NCBI GenBank assembly: GCA_017457045.1
Contig: JAFTIF010000016.1
Span: 1 to 64,000, forward strand
Direction of reading: 5' to 3'
Origin: Bacilli bacterium
GTDB taxonomy: Bacteria; Bacillota_I; Bacilli_A; RFN20; UBA1709
Length of the DNA stretch: 64,000 nt
Below are positions 50,845 to 59,099 of the stretch, piece after piece. The first letter of the stretch is position 1. Every line of letters starts with the position of its first letter. Made by a program: the position numbers and the translations under genes. The notes under the pieces were generated by a model. The model searched no databases. It worked only from the letters and a program-made list of their open reading frames with translations, and was not told the origin of the DNA.

Positions 50845-52719
50845 ATGATAGTTTATAGTGCTACTAAGGCAGAGTTTAATAACGATGTTATTATGAATAA
50901 TATTTCAGATAAGATTAAGAATATGCTATTACAAGCAAATATTCATGCTGGACAAGATGCTGAATATAGATCGTGGCAAAATTCTTTAAACTTTATGAAT
51001 AATGTTTTAAATGATTCTGAAATAGCTGATGATGTTAGAGTTGCTATTGAATATCAAATACCACGTACTTCTAAAAGAGTAGATTTTATTATTGCAGGTG
51101 CTGATAATAATGATAAAAGTAATGTTATTATTGTTGAATTAAAGCAATGGGAAAAAGTTGAAAAGATAGATGATGAAATGCTTCATAGTGTAAGAGCATT
51201 TACAGGTGGTGCTAATAGAATGGTATCGCATCCTTCTTATCAAGCTTACTCATATGCTGTATTTATTAGAAACTCATCTGAACAAGTACAAGATGAGGAT
51301 ATTAATATCGTTCCATGTGCATATTTACATAATTATGAAGAAAAGTATGTTGATCAACTAAATGATGAAATATATAGAATCTGGTATGATGAAGCACCAT
51401 TCTTTATTAAGACTCAAGTATTAGAATTAAGAAAGTTTATAAAAAAATACATCACTAAAAAATCCAGTGATGGAGATTTGTTATATAAGATTGATAATGG
51501 AAGAATTAGACCTTCTAAATCATTACAAGATTGTCTTGTTTCTTTAATGAAAGGAAACAAGGAGTTTATGCTTTTAGATGAACAAGCTGTAGTTTATGAT
51601 ATGTGTATTAAGACAATGAAACAATGTCTTAAAGATATGAAGAAAAGAACTATTATTATTCAAGGTGGTCCTGGTACTGGTAAATCAGTATTAGCTATTA
51701 ATTTATTGAAATATTATATTTCTATGATGGGATTAAATGCTAGTTATGTTACTAAGAACAGTGCTCCTAGAGAAGCTTATTTAAAATTATTAAGTAAATC
51801 AGATTTAAAGAAAGAAGTTAATATAAAACAACTATTTAGATCTCCATTTGGTTTATGTCATTCACCTAGTAACTATTATGATTGTTTGATAGTTGATGAA
51901 GCGCATAGACTTGTTAAACAAATGTATGGAGATTTCCAAGGACAAAATCAAATCATGGAATGTATTAATTCATCACTTCTTACTATTTTCTTAATTGATG
52001 AAAATCAAAAGATAACTACTAAAGATATAGGATCAATTGATGAAATAAATAGATGGGCTAATGAACTTAATAGTAGAGTTATTATGAATGAAGAAACTAC
52101 TTTAACATCTCAATTTAGATGTAATGGTAGTGATCTATATATTCAATTATTAAATAATATTCTTCAAATTGGTGAACATGTTGATATTGATATTAATGAA
52201 CTTAATTTTGATCTTAAGATATTTGATGATCCAAATGTATTAAGAGATGAATTAAGAAAGAAAAATGATATTAATAATAAAGCTAGAATGGTAGCAGGTT
52301 ATTGTTATGACTGGGATGTTAAAAATCATAGAGGAGAATATGATATTTATTTAGAAAACGATTTCAAAGCTAAATGGAATTTAGAAAATGATAAGATATG
52401 GGCGATTAATCCTGCATCATTTGAAGAAGTTGGATGTATTCATACTGCTCAAGGATTAGAATTTGATTATGTAGGTGTCTTAATAGGAAAAGACTTAAGA
52501 TATGATGAAGAAAAGAATGAAATCATCATTGATAAATCAATGATTTCTAAAGATGATAAATCATCAGGTATTAGATCGTGTGGAGAAGGATTAGCTAGAC
52601 AACTTATTAAGAATACATATAAGACTTTATTAACAAGAGGACAAACAGGATGCTATATCTATTGTGAGGATAAGGCATTAAGAGATTATATTAAGAGGAA
52701 TATAAAAAATGGAATATAG
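50845..52719 (+). CDS. Nuclease-helicase: PD-(D/E)XK plus DUF2075 domain, B
   Basis: A 624-residue paralogue of the protein at 40145. The N-terminal nuclease fold has Asp80 (KRVDFIIA) and Glu98-L-Lys100 (VELKQW). The DUF2075 SF1-like ATPase has Walker A G274-GPGTGK280-S, Walker B VDEAH (351-354), TSQFRCNGSD, HTAQGLEFDYVGV and TLLTRGQTG. The ATG 50845 is preferred over GTG 50836, which overlaps the ribosome site. Its last codons overlap the HEPN gene by 11 bases, so the two are translationally coupled. Confidence 0.87.
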   Translation: MIVYSATKAEFNNDVIMNNISDKIKNMLLQANIHAGQDAEYRSWQNSLNFMNNVLNDSEIADDVRVAIEYQIPRTSKRVDFIIAGADNNDKSNVIIVELKQWEKVEKIDDEMLHSVRAFTGGANRMVSHPSYQAYSYAVFIRNSSEQVQDEDINIVPCAYLHNYEEKYVDQLNDEIYRIWYDEAPFFIKTQVLELRKFIKKYITKKSSDGDLLYKIDNGRIRPSKSLQDCLVSLMKGNKEFMLLDEQAVVYDMCIKTMKQCLKDMKKRTIIIQGGPGTGKSVLAINLLKYYISMMGLNASYVTKNSAPREAYLKLLSKSDLKKEVNIKQLFRSPFGLCHSPSNYYDCLIVDEAHRLVKQMYGDFQGQNQIMECINSSLLTIFLIDENQKITTKDIGSIDEINRWANELNSRVIMNEETTLTSQFRCNGSDLYIQLLNNILQIGEHVDIDINELNFDLKIFDDPNVLRDELRKKNDINNKARMVAGYCYDWDVKNHRGEYDIYLENDFKAKWNLENDKIWAINPASFEEVGCIHTAQGLEFDYVGVLIGKDLRYDEEKNEIIIDKSMISKDDKSSGIRSCGEGLARQLIKNTYKTLLTRGQTGCYIYCEDKALRDYIKRNIKNGI

Positions 52720-53284
52720 AATCGATGATAATAATGATAGGATATTAATACAAAATTTAGGAATTGTAAAATTATTAGAAGTATTGCATAATAACGATTT
52801 TATTTATTCTGATTATTTCAAAGCACTAAAATGTGATGATTATTATAAAAAAATAATTTCTTCAATGGGCATTAACAACACATCATGTTTATTACTAATG
52901 TTATTTCTCTTGTTAAATCAGCTAGTTGAATTGAATAAAAAAAAGAAAGAAATGGACTTACGTGAGTTAGAAATCTTTATCAGATCTAGAATTAGATTTA
53001 TATACTCAGACACAGAATCTTTTGCGTTTGATTGTAACTATATTGATTTTATTAGAAATTCAATTGCTCACTATAATACAAGATTTGAATTTAAAAATGA
53101 TAAAGTGGAGGTGTTTTTTACTTCTAAAATTTCAGTGAAAATTCAAGGAATTAAAAACAAACAAAAGCGATTAATAACTTTTTCTCTATATAGCGAAGAT
53201 GTAGGCGCAATAATTGATGAAACTTTTAAAATCTCGCTTTTATACTTAGATAAAAAATATAAAAATAAAGAAAATAAGGAGTAA
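52709..53284 (+). CDS. HEPN-domain protein (putative RNase), copy 3
   Basis: A 191-residue protein with HEPN core R116-NSIA-H121 (YIDFIRNSIAHYN), strands, and the C-terminal SEDVGAIIDE helix shared with copy 2. Its start lies inside the helicase gene, with AAGAGG upstream. The overlap means equal dosing with the nuclease-helicase, as seen for toxin and sensor pairs. MazG follows 7 bases later. Confidence 0.77.
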   Translation: MEYRIDDNNDRILIQNLGIVKLLEVLHNNDFIYSDYFKALKCDDYYKKIISSMGINNTSCLLLMLFLLLNQLVELNKKKKEMDLRELEIFIRSRIRFIYSDTESFAFDCNYIDFIRNSIAHYNTRFEFKNDKVEVFFTSKISVKIQGIKNKQKRLITFSLYSEDVGAIIDETFKISLLYLDKKYKNKENKE

Positions 53285-53291
53285 TATTTAT

Positions 53292-53618
53292 ATGGATAGA
53301 TTTGAACAAGTAAAAGAAAGAATAGATAAGTTTGTTAATGATAGAGATTGGAGACAGTTTCATACTCCTGCTAATCTCGCTAAATCAATATCTATTGAAG
53401 CTAATGAATTATTAGAATGTTTTCAATGGAATGATAATGATTTTGATTTAGAACATGTTAAAGAAGAATTAGCAGATGTTATGAATTATTGTATTCAAAT
53501 GTCTCAAGTACTTAATGTAGATATCGTAGATATACTTAATTCTAAATTAGATAAAACAGAAAATAAGTATCCTATAAATAAGGCTAAAGGAGTATCTACT
53601 AAATACGATAAGTTATAA
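53292..53618 (+). CDS. MazG-like nucleotide pyrophosphohydrolase
   Basis: A 108-residue all-alpha NTP-PPase of the short iMazG type. The metal-binding acidic residues are in IEANELLECFQW and VKEELADVMNY (E-x2-E…E-x2-D). It cleaves (d)NTPs to monophosphates; targets could include modified nucleotides or alarmones. It closes the nuclease-helicase/HEPN operon, so nucleotide depletion during infection is an inferred role. A terminator follows. Confidence 0.88.
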   Translation: MDRFEQVKERIDKFVNDRDWRQFHTPANLAKSISIEANELLECFQWNDNDFDLEHVKEELADVMNYCIQMSQVLNVDIVDILNSKLDKTENKYPINKAKGVSTKYDKL

Positions 53619-53631
53619 GTATATGAAAGAT

Positions 53632-53662
53632 AAAAAGATGCACAAAAAAAGTGTATCTTTTT
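53632..53662 (+). terminator. Terminator at right edge of island
   Basis: AAAAAGATGCAC (53632-53643) pairs with GTGTATCTTTTT (53651-53662), one mismatch. Confidence 0.82.
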
Positions 53663-53674
53663 ATTTTGCTAATT

Positions 53675-53745
53675 ATAGACAATTTTCGCCAATAAATATA
53701 TAATTTAAATAGGTAGAGAGACATATTTATAATATATAATTTATA
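53675..53745 (+). promoter_or_regulatory. Promoter-leader segment, right copy
   Basis: TATAGACAA, TCGCC, TATAATTT (about 53698), GTAGAGAGA and ATATTTATAAT occur in the same order as at 32922-32990. Confidence 0.5.
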
Positions 53746-53842
53746 TTATTTCTTTTTTTGCGTGCATAATTAAGAAATTAAGTTCTTAATTTATTTTTTA
53801 CGTGATAAAAAAATAAAGAAATTTATGAAAAGGAGAAAAAGT

Positions 53843-54274
53843 ATGAAATGGAATAAAATAAATTATGATAATTTAGAAAAAGCAGCATATGGTTGCAATA
53901 AAACTGATTATAAAATATTAAGAGATTTTTTGATTAATAATGAAATAATAGCTATTAGAAACCCTAGTTGGATAGGAACAACTATTAAAAGGTTTTTAGA
54001 ACTTGGTGGTAAATCTTGTGGTAAAACTTATATTAATTTAAAGACTGAAATTCCTAACATTATAGATCATTGCAGATTGTATAAAAATAAGAAAGCAGAA
54101 GTATTTATTGTCTCTCATTCATATTTGCCAATTAAAAAAATAATTGAAGAATTTAATGCATGGAATGATGGAAACTTTACTTTGCATATTTTTGGTAGCG
54201 AAAAAAGTTGGTATTGGCCAGGAAACACAAATTTATTAATTATTACATTGGTAAATGTTAAAGTAAATTTCTAA
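53843..54274 (+). CDS. Conserved-looking protein of unknown function
   Basis: A 143-residue soluble protein starting at ATG 53843 behind AAAGGAG. It has alternating strand and helix predictions by eye, and segments AEVFIVSHSYLPIKKI and SWYWPGNTNLLI that look like a folded core. No known domain, signal or membrane segment. It lies behind the promoter segment that is duplicated at the island edges, so it may belong to the island. Confidence 0.6.
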   Translation: MKWNKINYDNLEKAAYGCNKTDYKILRDFLINNEIIAIRNPSWIGTTIKRFLELGGKSCGKTYINLKTEIPNIIDHCRLYKNKKAEVFIVSHSYLPIKKIIEEFNAWNDGNFTLHIFGSEKSWYWPGNTNLLIITLVNVKVNF

Positions 54275-54325
54275 TTTGGTGAAGTACTAAAAGCATATAG
54301 ATTAATATTAAAGGCGGTAATTAGG

Positions 54326-55495
54326 ATGATTATGAAAATTAAAAGTTTTTTTAATAAAAGAAAAATATCTAATTTTTTAAAAGTGGTAGTTTTTGATGGG
54401 GTAGGAATATTGTTGTTTAGTTTTATAACCTTAATTTCATTTTTTGTAAATTTTAAAGAAGCCTCTATACTCATGAAGATATTTATGATTTTAGGGAATA
54501 TATATGGGTTGTTGATATTAGTATATGAAGGATTTATGTTATTTTATGATGCTTCGAAGAAAAATATTTTTTACTTATTTCCTTTTTTTATATCGTATGT
54601 TCTTAGTGTTATTTGTTGTTTTGATTACTCTTTATTTGGAATAAAAGAATTTTTAGTTGGTATATTATTTTTAATTATTATACTTGAAGGTGTTTATTTA
54701 GTTTTTAAAAAGTTTTTTTTGCATTATTTGTCTAATAGCAAAAAAATATTATTTTTAATTTCTTTTTCAACTTTATTGATAATCGTTTCTATAATTAATG
54801 AAAAATTAAGTTCTTCATTTAATGGTATTATATATTATCAGATAAGTTTAGGCTTAATATATTTAATAGCTATTTCTATTTATATCTATAAGGCGTTAAA
54901 TAACCAAAAAGGGAATAATCTTAATTCTCTATTTAATTTTATATTTTGGGGTTTATTAATAATAATTTCCTTTCCTTTTTACATTGAATGGTGCAATTTG
55001 TTTCAAGACAATTTTGATGCCTTCGTAAATATTTATGCATCTTTAATAGGTGGAGGAATAACATTGGGTGGTGTTGCTTGGACTATAAAGAAATCAGATA
55101 TAGATAGAGTAAGAGAAAAAAACAATTCAGTAAAGCCTTATATATATGCAGCTTCTATTATGGGCGATTATAATGGGGAAAAAAGTGTACTTTTACAATT
55201 TACGAATAACGAAAACAATAAAAATGAAAGATTTTTAGGAGTAATAAAAAATACGGACAATGGGGTATTTATTGCGGAAAAATTGATTGTTAACAATGTT
55301 CCATATGGCATATTATATAGTACAATTTTAGATAAAAATTATTTTGCAGAAATATGTTTCTATACATTTGAAAATATAAATATTGAATCACTATTTTTAG
55401 TTGGGTCAGATGTGTTAGGAAATGAAATTAAATATGAATTAATTATAGATAGTGATAGGAAAGAAATAATTAATGTAAAAGAAGCTGCAAAATAA
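54326..55495 (+). CDS. Polytopic membrane protein with soluble C-terminal domain
   Basis: A 389-residue protein with about eight hydrophobic segments in residues 15-255, the last reading LIGGGITLGGVAWTI. A basic stretch (KKSDIDRVREKN) and a soluble domain of about 130 residues follow. The C-terminal layout (membrane end, then KPYIYAASIMGD) recalls membrane-anchored proteins of unknown function common near mobile genes. No enzyme motif. Starts at 54326 or 54332. Its own long-stem terminator follows. Confidence 0.65.
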   Translation: MIMKIKSFFNKRKISNFLKVVVFDGVGILLFSFITLISFFVNFKEASILMKIFMILGNIYGLLILVYEGFMLFYDASKKNIFYLFPFFISYVLSVICCFDYSLFGIKEFLVGILFLIIILEGVYLVFKKFFLHYLSNSKKILFLISFSTLLIIVSIINEKLSSSFNGIIYYQISLGLIYLIAISIYIYKALNNQKGNNLNSLFNFIFWGLLIIISFPFYIEWCNLFQDNFDAFVNIYASLIGGGITLGGVAWTIKKSDIDRVREKNNSVKPYIYAASIMGDYNGEKSVLLQFTNNENNKNERFLGVIKNTDNGVFIAEKLIVNNVPYGILYSTILDKNYFAEICFYTFENINIESLFLVGSDVLGNEIKYELIIDSDRKEIINVKEAAK

Positions 55496-55502
55496 CTATA
55501 AG

Positions 55503-55546
55503 AATCTCTTAAAAAAATGAAGATAATTGTTTTTTAGGAGATTTTT
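55503..55546 (+). terminator. Long-stem terminator
   Basis: Fourteen-pair stem AATCTCTTAAAAAA/TTTTTTAGGAGATT (55503-55516 with 55530-55543, one G-T), then T. A TATAAT at 55590-55595 marks the next promoter. Confidence 0.85.
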
Positions 55547-55617
55547 TGTGTGAATAAGAATTCTAATAAAAAGTAATGTCATTATATGATATAATTATCT
55601 TAGAAAGGATGATGTCT

Positions 55618-56397
55618 ATGAGAGGTAAGCATTGGTCAATACCTACTAATATGGTGTTTAAGAAGAGTTATTGCCATAAATGTGGGAATACACTTAGTAA
55701 AGAAAAGACCCATAGAGTAGTTACTAAAGATGATCCGGATTATTATAACTACCATGAAGTAGAACATTATCCTAGACATGATTATGATGTATATAGTTAT
55801 AGATTTAAGTGTCCTCATTGTAAAAATAGAATGAGTGCGAAAGAGCAAAGTATCATTAGTCGTATTCAAAAGAAATGTAAGTCTAAGATATTATCTAGTG
55901 GAGATATAAATATTCATTACGATATTTGTAAAAAGAAAGATGATAATAATGATAAATTCCTTAATTATTTAATCCCTAATATAATGATTATTATTGTATA
56001 TATTATTCTTTATTTCTATGGTAATCTTTTAGAAAATATATTGCATTATAGTCTAATGTTTATTTTATTTGAGATTTTCTTAATTATAGGTAATATTCGT
56101 TCAAGAAAGGGAAAATATGTAAGTTTAAGAAAAATAGGATATACAAAAGAAAGAAGAGAATTATTAGAGAAGTTACATGCACGTGCAAGTAATAATAAAG
56201 AATTAATAATGAATGCTAATAAAGTATATTGCTTTCATTGTAAAAAGGAAATGAGTTATAAAGATATAGTTGAATATATCGACAATGATTCTACGGGTAT
56301 TTGCCCTCATTGTGGAGTAGATTCATTACTTCCAGATTCTATCGATGAATTGATAGATGAAGAAATAATTAATGATATGAATAAATACTGGTTTTAA
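55618..56397 (+). CDS. Membrane protein with two zinc ribbons
   Basis: A 259-residue protein. An N-terminal zinc ribbon (CHKCG … CPHCK, about 17-70) is followed by a charged linker, a hydrophobic hairpin of two membrane helices (about 122-162), and a C-terminal zinc ribbon (CFHCKK … CPHCG, about 204-240). Length and layout match no family I know. Start ATG 55618 follows GAAAGGATG. It is followed 25 bases later by a lipoprotein gene, so they are probably one operon. Confidence 0.7.
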   Translation: MRGKHWSIPTNMVFKKSYCHKCGNTLSKEKTHRVVTKDDPDYYNYHEVEHYPRHDYDVYSYRFKCPHCKNRMSAKEQSIISRIQKKCKSKILSSGDINIHYDICKKKDDNNDKFLNYLIPNIMIIIVYIILYFYGNLLENILHYSLMFILFEIFLIIGNIRSRKGKYVSLRKIGYTKERRELLEKLHARASNNKELIMNANKVYCFHCKKEMSYKDIVEYIDNDSTGICPHCGVDSLLPDSIDELIDEEIINDMNKYWF

Positions 56398-56422
56398 AAG
56401 AGGCATGAGGAGTGAGAGTAAT

Positions 56423-56929
56423 ATGAAAATTAAGAAATTATTATCAAGTATTATATTAGTTTTTTGTATTCTTTTTTGTGCTTCATGTGATCCAAGCACA
56501 TATTATTATGATAAGGACTATTTAACTGAAAACATTCAAGAAATAAGGCTTATTGATTATACAAATGAAGATAGAAATCATTTCCTTACTTGGACTTTAG
56601 ATCAGTCAAATAAATTAAAAGATTTTAATTTAGAAAATATAGAAATCTTATCAACATTAGAAGTGGATAAACATGATTCCTTTATTGAGTCATTATGTTC
56701 ATTTGACATATTGTACAAGTATTATGCATACGATTCTCCAAAAGGAATATGTGTAATGATAGTATATAAAAATGGAAACTTTGATATTATCAATTGTGAA
56801 AAAGATAGATTTGCAGGATATATTGGAACCTATGATTCTAATGGGAATGTGGTTGATTTTATTGGTTGTTTTTCAAGTTATCATTATTATGAAGATTTAA
56901 TTAGTGATTATTTTGAATATGAAGTATAA
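56423..56929 (+). CDS. Small lipoprotein
   Basis: A 168-residue exported lipoprotein. The signal peptide MKIKKLLSSIILVF… ends with lipobox FCASC. The mature part is a small mixed alpha/beta domain, with no recognised family. ATG 56423 follows GAGGAGTGAG and is preferred over 56405 because it starts the signal peptide cleanly. Confidence 0.78.
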   Translation: MKIKKLLSSIILVFCILFCASCDPSTYYYDKDYLTENIQEIRLIDYTNEDRNHFLTWTLDQSNKLKDFNLENIEILSTLEVDKHDSFIESLCSFDILYKYYAYDSPKGICVMIVYKNGNFDIINCEKDRFAGYIGTYDSNGNVVDFIGCFSSYHYYEDLISDYFEYEV

Positions 56930-56938
56930 CATATATTG

Positions 56939-56966
56939 GCGTAGATAAGATTATCTACGCTTTTTA
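56939..56966 (+). terminator. Terminator of lipoprotein gene
   Basis: GCGTAGAT (56939-56946) pairs with ATCTACGC (56953-56960), then five T. Confidence 0.88.
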
Positions 56967-57008
56967 TATATAAATTTTTATGTTAAAATTTAGTTAAGGT
57001 GATAAGAT

Positions 57009-57983
57009 ATGAGATTTATGTTCGGTTCTAAAAATATATTTGAAAAGATACTTATGATTTTTTTAATTATTATTTTTTCTCCTGTCTGGATATTATTATT
57101 AATGCTGTTTTTTCTTGTATATTTAATATACGTGCCTATATTTTATATTTCTAATTATGTAAAATACAAAAAATCAAATTATTATAAAGATTTTAAGAAG
57201 CCTTATAAAAGAAAAATATATGAAAGTTATGAGTATATGTTTTATAACCATGCAGCTAGGGAGAATCTTCCTATTAAATATATTTCTACTAAAGAATTGG
57301 ATTATTTTATCTATAATGATATAGTTTATGTCTTTCCTGATTTTAATTTATTAAGATACAATGATCAAATAAAACAATTTGAAATTAAGTATAGAAGTCA
57401 AAATAAGGAAGAATTTTGTACTTTAGAAGAGTTTTTTGAAAAGAAGAAATCAATGCTTTTAGAAGAATATAATATGCCTATTAAGCTATTACTTGCAACT
57501 TGTTATATAAACGAAGAATTTTTGGATGTTTCCACATTACCTGAAAGTGTATATGTTATTAGTAATTATGATAAAGCATTTAAAGAAGATAATATTGATT
57601 GGGATGAAATTCCAAAATCCACTAAAATGTTATATGAAATGATGCTTAAAAATGAGAAACTAGGTGGTAGATTTGAAATGATTAGTGATGACATAATTGA
57701 ATGGGAATTAGATGATGTTATTTATGAGGTAGGATTACAATGTTGTGATGGTTATTTTGGAGTTAATAAAAAAGACTCTAAAAAAACTAGTATTACTCAT
57801 TGGCATCCAAGTGCATTTTCAATTTATACTGATGTATGCTTAGTTGGTGAAAAAGGTAATGTTTTGGTAGTAAAAGATTTTTTAGGTGGATCTGGAGTAT
57901 TATATATGGGACCAAAAGAAAAATGCGATATAAAAGAAAAGAAACGTAGATTGAGTAAAGTGTATTTCTTTGAATCCAAATAA
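57009..57983 (+). CDS. Membrane-anchored protein of unknown function
   Basis: A 324-residue protein. Two closely packed hydrophobic segments (about 11-52) are followed by a charged cytosolic or surface domain. The C-terminal 120 residues carry WELDDVIYEVG, THWHPSAFSIY and GGSGVLYMG, which look like a folded immunity- or Imm-type domain, but no family is recognised. GGTGAT precedes the start. Monocistronic. Confidence 0.6.
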   Translation: MRFMFGSKNIFEKILMIFLIIIFSPVWILLLMLFFLVYLIYVPIFYISNYVKYKKSNYYKDFKKPYKRKIYESYEYMFYNHAARENLPIKYISTKELDYFIYNDIVYVFPDFNLLRYNDQIKQFEIKYRSQNKEEFCTLEEFFEKKKSMLLEEYNMPIKLLLATCYINEEFLDVSTLPESVYVISNYDKAFKEDNIDWDEIPKSTKMLYEMMLKNEKLGGRFEMISDDIIEWELDDVIYEVGLQCCDGYFGVNKKDSKKTSITHWHPSAFSIYTDVCLVGEKGNVLVVKDFLGGSGVLYMGPKEKCDIKEKKRRLSKVYFFESK

Positions 57984-57986
57984 TTA

Positions 57987-58033
57987 ATTTAGGGAACAAA
58001 ATGATATAATAAAAGTAAAAATGTTCCCTAAAT
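57987..58033. promoter_or_regulatory. 12-base inverted repeat around a promoter -10
   Basis: ATTTAGGGAACA (57987-57998) and TGTTCCCTAAAT (58022-58033) are perfect inverted copies 23 bases apart. TATAAT (58004-58009) lies between them. Either a double operator for the GNAT gene or a T-less terminator of the upstream gene. Confidence 0.6.
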
Positions 58034-58069
58034 AAAACGAATTTTTATAAAATCAAAGGTGATATTATT

Positions 58070-58612
58070 ATGAGAGTTATCAGTTCAATAAAAGATAATC
58101 AAAAAGAAGAGGCTTTAGAGTTTGTTAAACAAGTATTTACTGATTCTGAAGGAGAAGATAATGGAAATATAGTAAGAAATCTAGTTAAGGAAATAAGATC
58201 AAAGAAATATTATGTTCCTGAACTAGAATTAGTTATGGTAGAGGACGATAAGATTATAGGTTATTGTATGTTTTCTAGATTCCATATCGAGGAAAAATAT
58301 GATAATGAATTGTTGTTATTAAGTCCTGTTGCAGTTAAAACAAGTTTACAAAGACAACATATATCAAAAGATTTGATTGAATATGGATTTAATAAAGCAA
58401 TAGAACTAGGATATACTGTTTGCCTAGTAGAAGGAAATCCTGCTAACTATAGATCAAGAGGATTTGTTACTTCTTATGACTATGGTATATATGCTTCTGA
58501 AAGCATTCAATTGCCTGCTATTGAATGTTTAATGGTTAAAGAATTAGTAAAAGGTTCATTAGCAAAGATTTCAGGACAAGTAAACTATGATATGTATGAA
58601 TCGTTAAGATAA
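58070..58612 (+). CDS. GNAT acetyltransferase, YhbS-like
   Basis: A 180-residue acetyltransferase. Strand LLLLSPVAV leads to the acetyl-CoA loop (SLQRQHISKDLIEYG), then VCLVEGNPANYRSRGF, the YhbS-type segment (typical GDPxYYxRFGF). Substrate unknown. The GxG of the acetyl-CoA loop is weak (RQHIS), which may lower activity. It starts a run with a PH-like gene 15 bases downstream. Confidence 0.82.
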   Translation: MRVISSIKDNQKEEALEFVKQVFTDSEGEDNGNIVRNLVKEIRSKKYYVPELELVMVEDDKIIGYCMFSRFHIEEKYDNELLLLSPVAVKTSLQRQHISKDLIEYGFNKAIELGYTVCLVEGNPANYRSRGFVTSYDYGIYASESIQLPAIECLMVKELVKGSLAKISGQVNYDMYESLR

Positions 58613-58627
58613 TATGGAGGTATACAC

Positions 58628-59038
58628 ATGGATAAAATAAGAATTAAACCATTTAGTTTATTTGTATTAAAATATGCACTTTGTTTTTGTCCTATTGTTC
58701 AAGTAATAGGAGGATTAATTGTAAACTATCTTGAGCAAGATAAAAAGTTTGGTAAAATGATATTAATTATATTTGTTGTGTTTGCTATAATTCAAATTCC
58801 TACTATCATCTTTTTATTAAAAAGACTTTCGAAAAGGCAAGATGTTATTATAGATGGTAATGATTTTATTCAAAATGATGCAGTTATTTTTAGTAAAAAA
58901 GACATTGTATCAATCGAAAGAATAAGTCAAATTCAAGTGAATTTTAAATACAATGTTAATGGTAATGAAAGTGTTATTTTCTTAGCCCTTTCTAAAAAGA
59001 AATTAGATAGTATTAAACAAATGTTATATATTGATTAG
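58628..59038 (+). CDS. Membrane protein with PH-like domain
   Basis: A 136-residue protein with two membrane helices (about 10-30 and 42-64), then a short beta-rich domain (DVIIDGNDFIQNDAVIFSKKDI…) resembling bacterial PH (bPH) domains. Function unknown. GGAGGT precedes the start. Confidence 0.6.
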   Translation: MDKIRIKPFSLFVLKYALCFCPIVQVIGGLIVNYLEQDKKFGKMILIIFVVFAIIQIPTIIFLLKRLSKRQDVIIDGNDFIQNDAVIFSKKDIVSIERISQIQVNFKYNVNGNESVIFLALSKKKLDSIKQMLYID

Positions 59039-59099
59039 ATATTAAAAAAGTACTTAAAAATTAAGTAGAATTTAAATTTATTGGAAAGGAAAATAAATT

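Noticed and set aside
57793..57999. 68-codon minus-strand ORF
   Set aside because: Antisense to the membrane-anchored gene, with no ribosome site or known domain.
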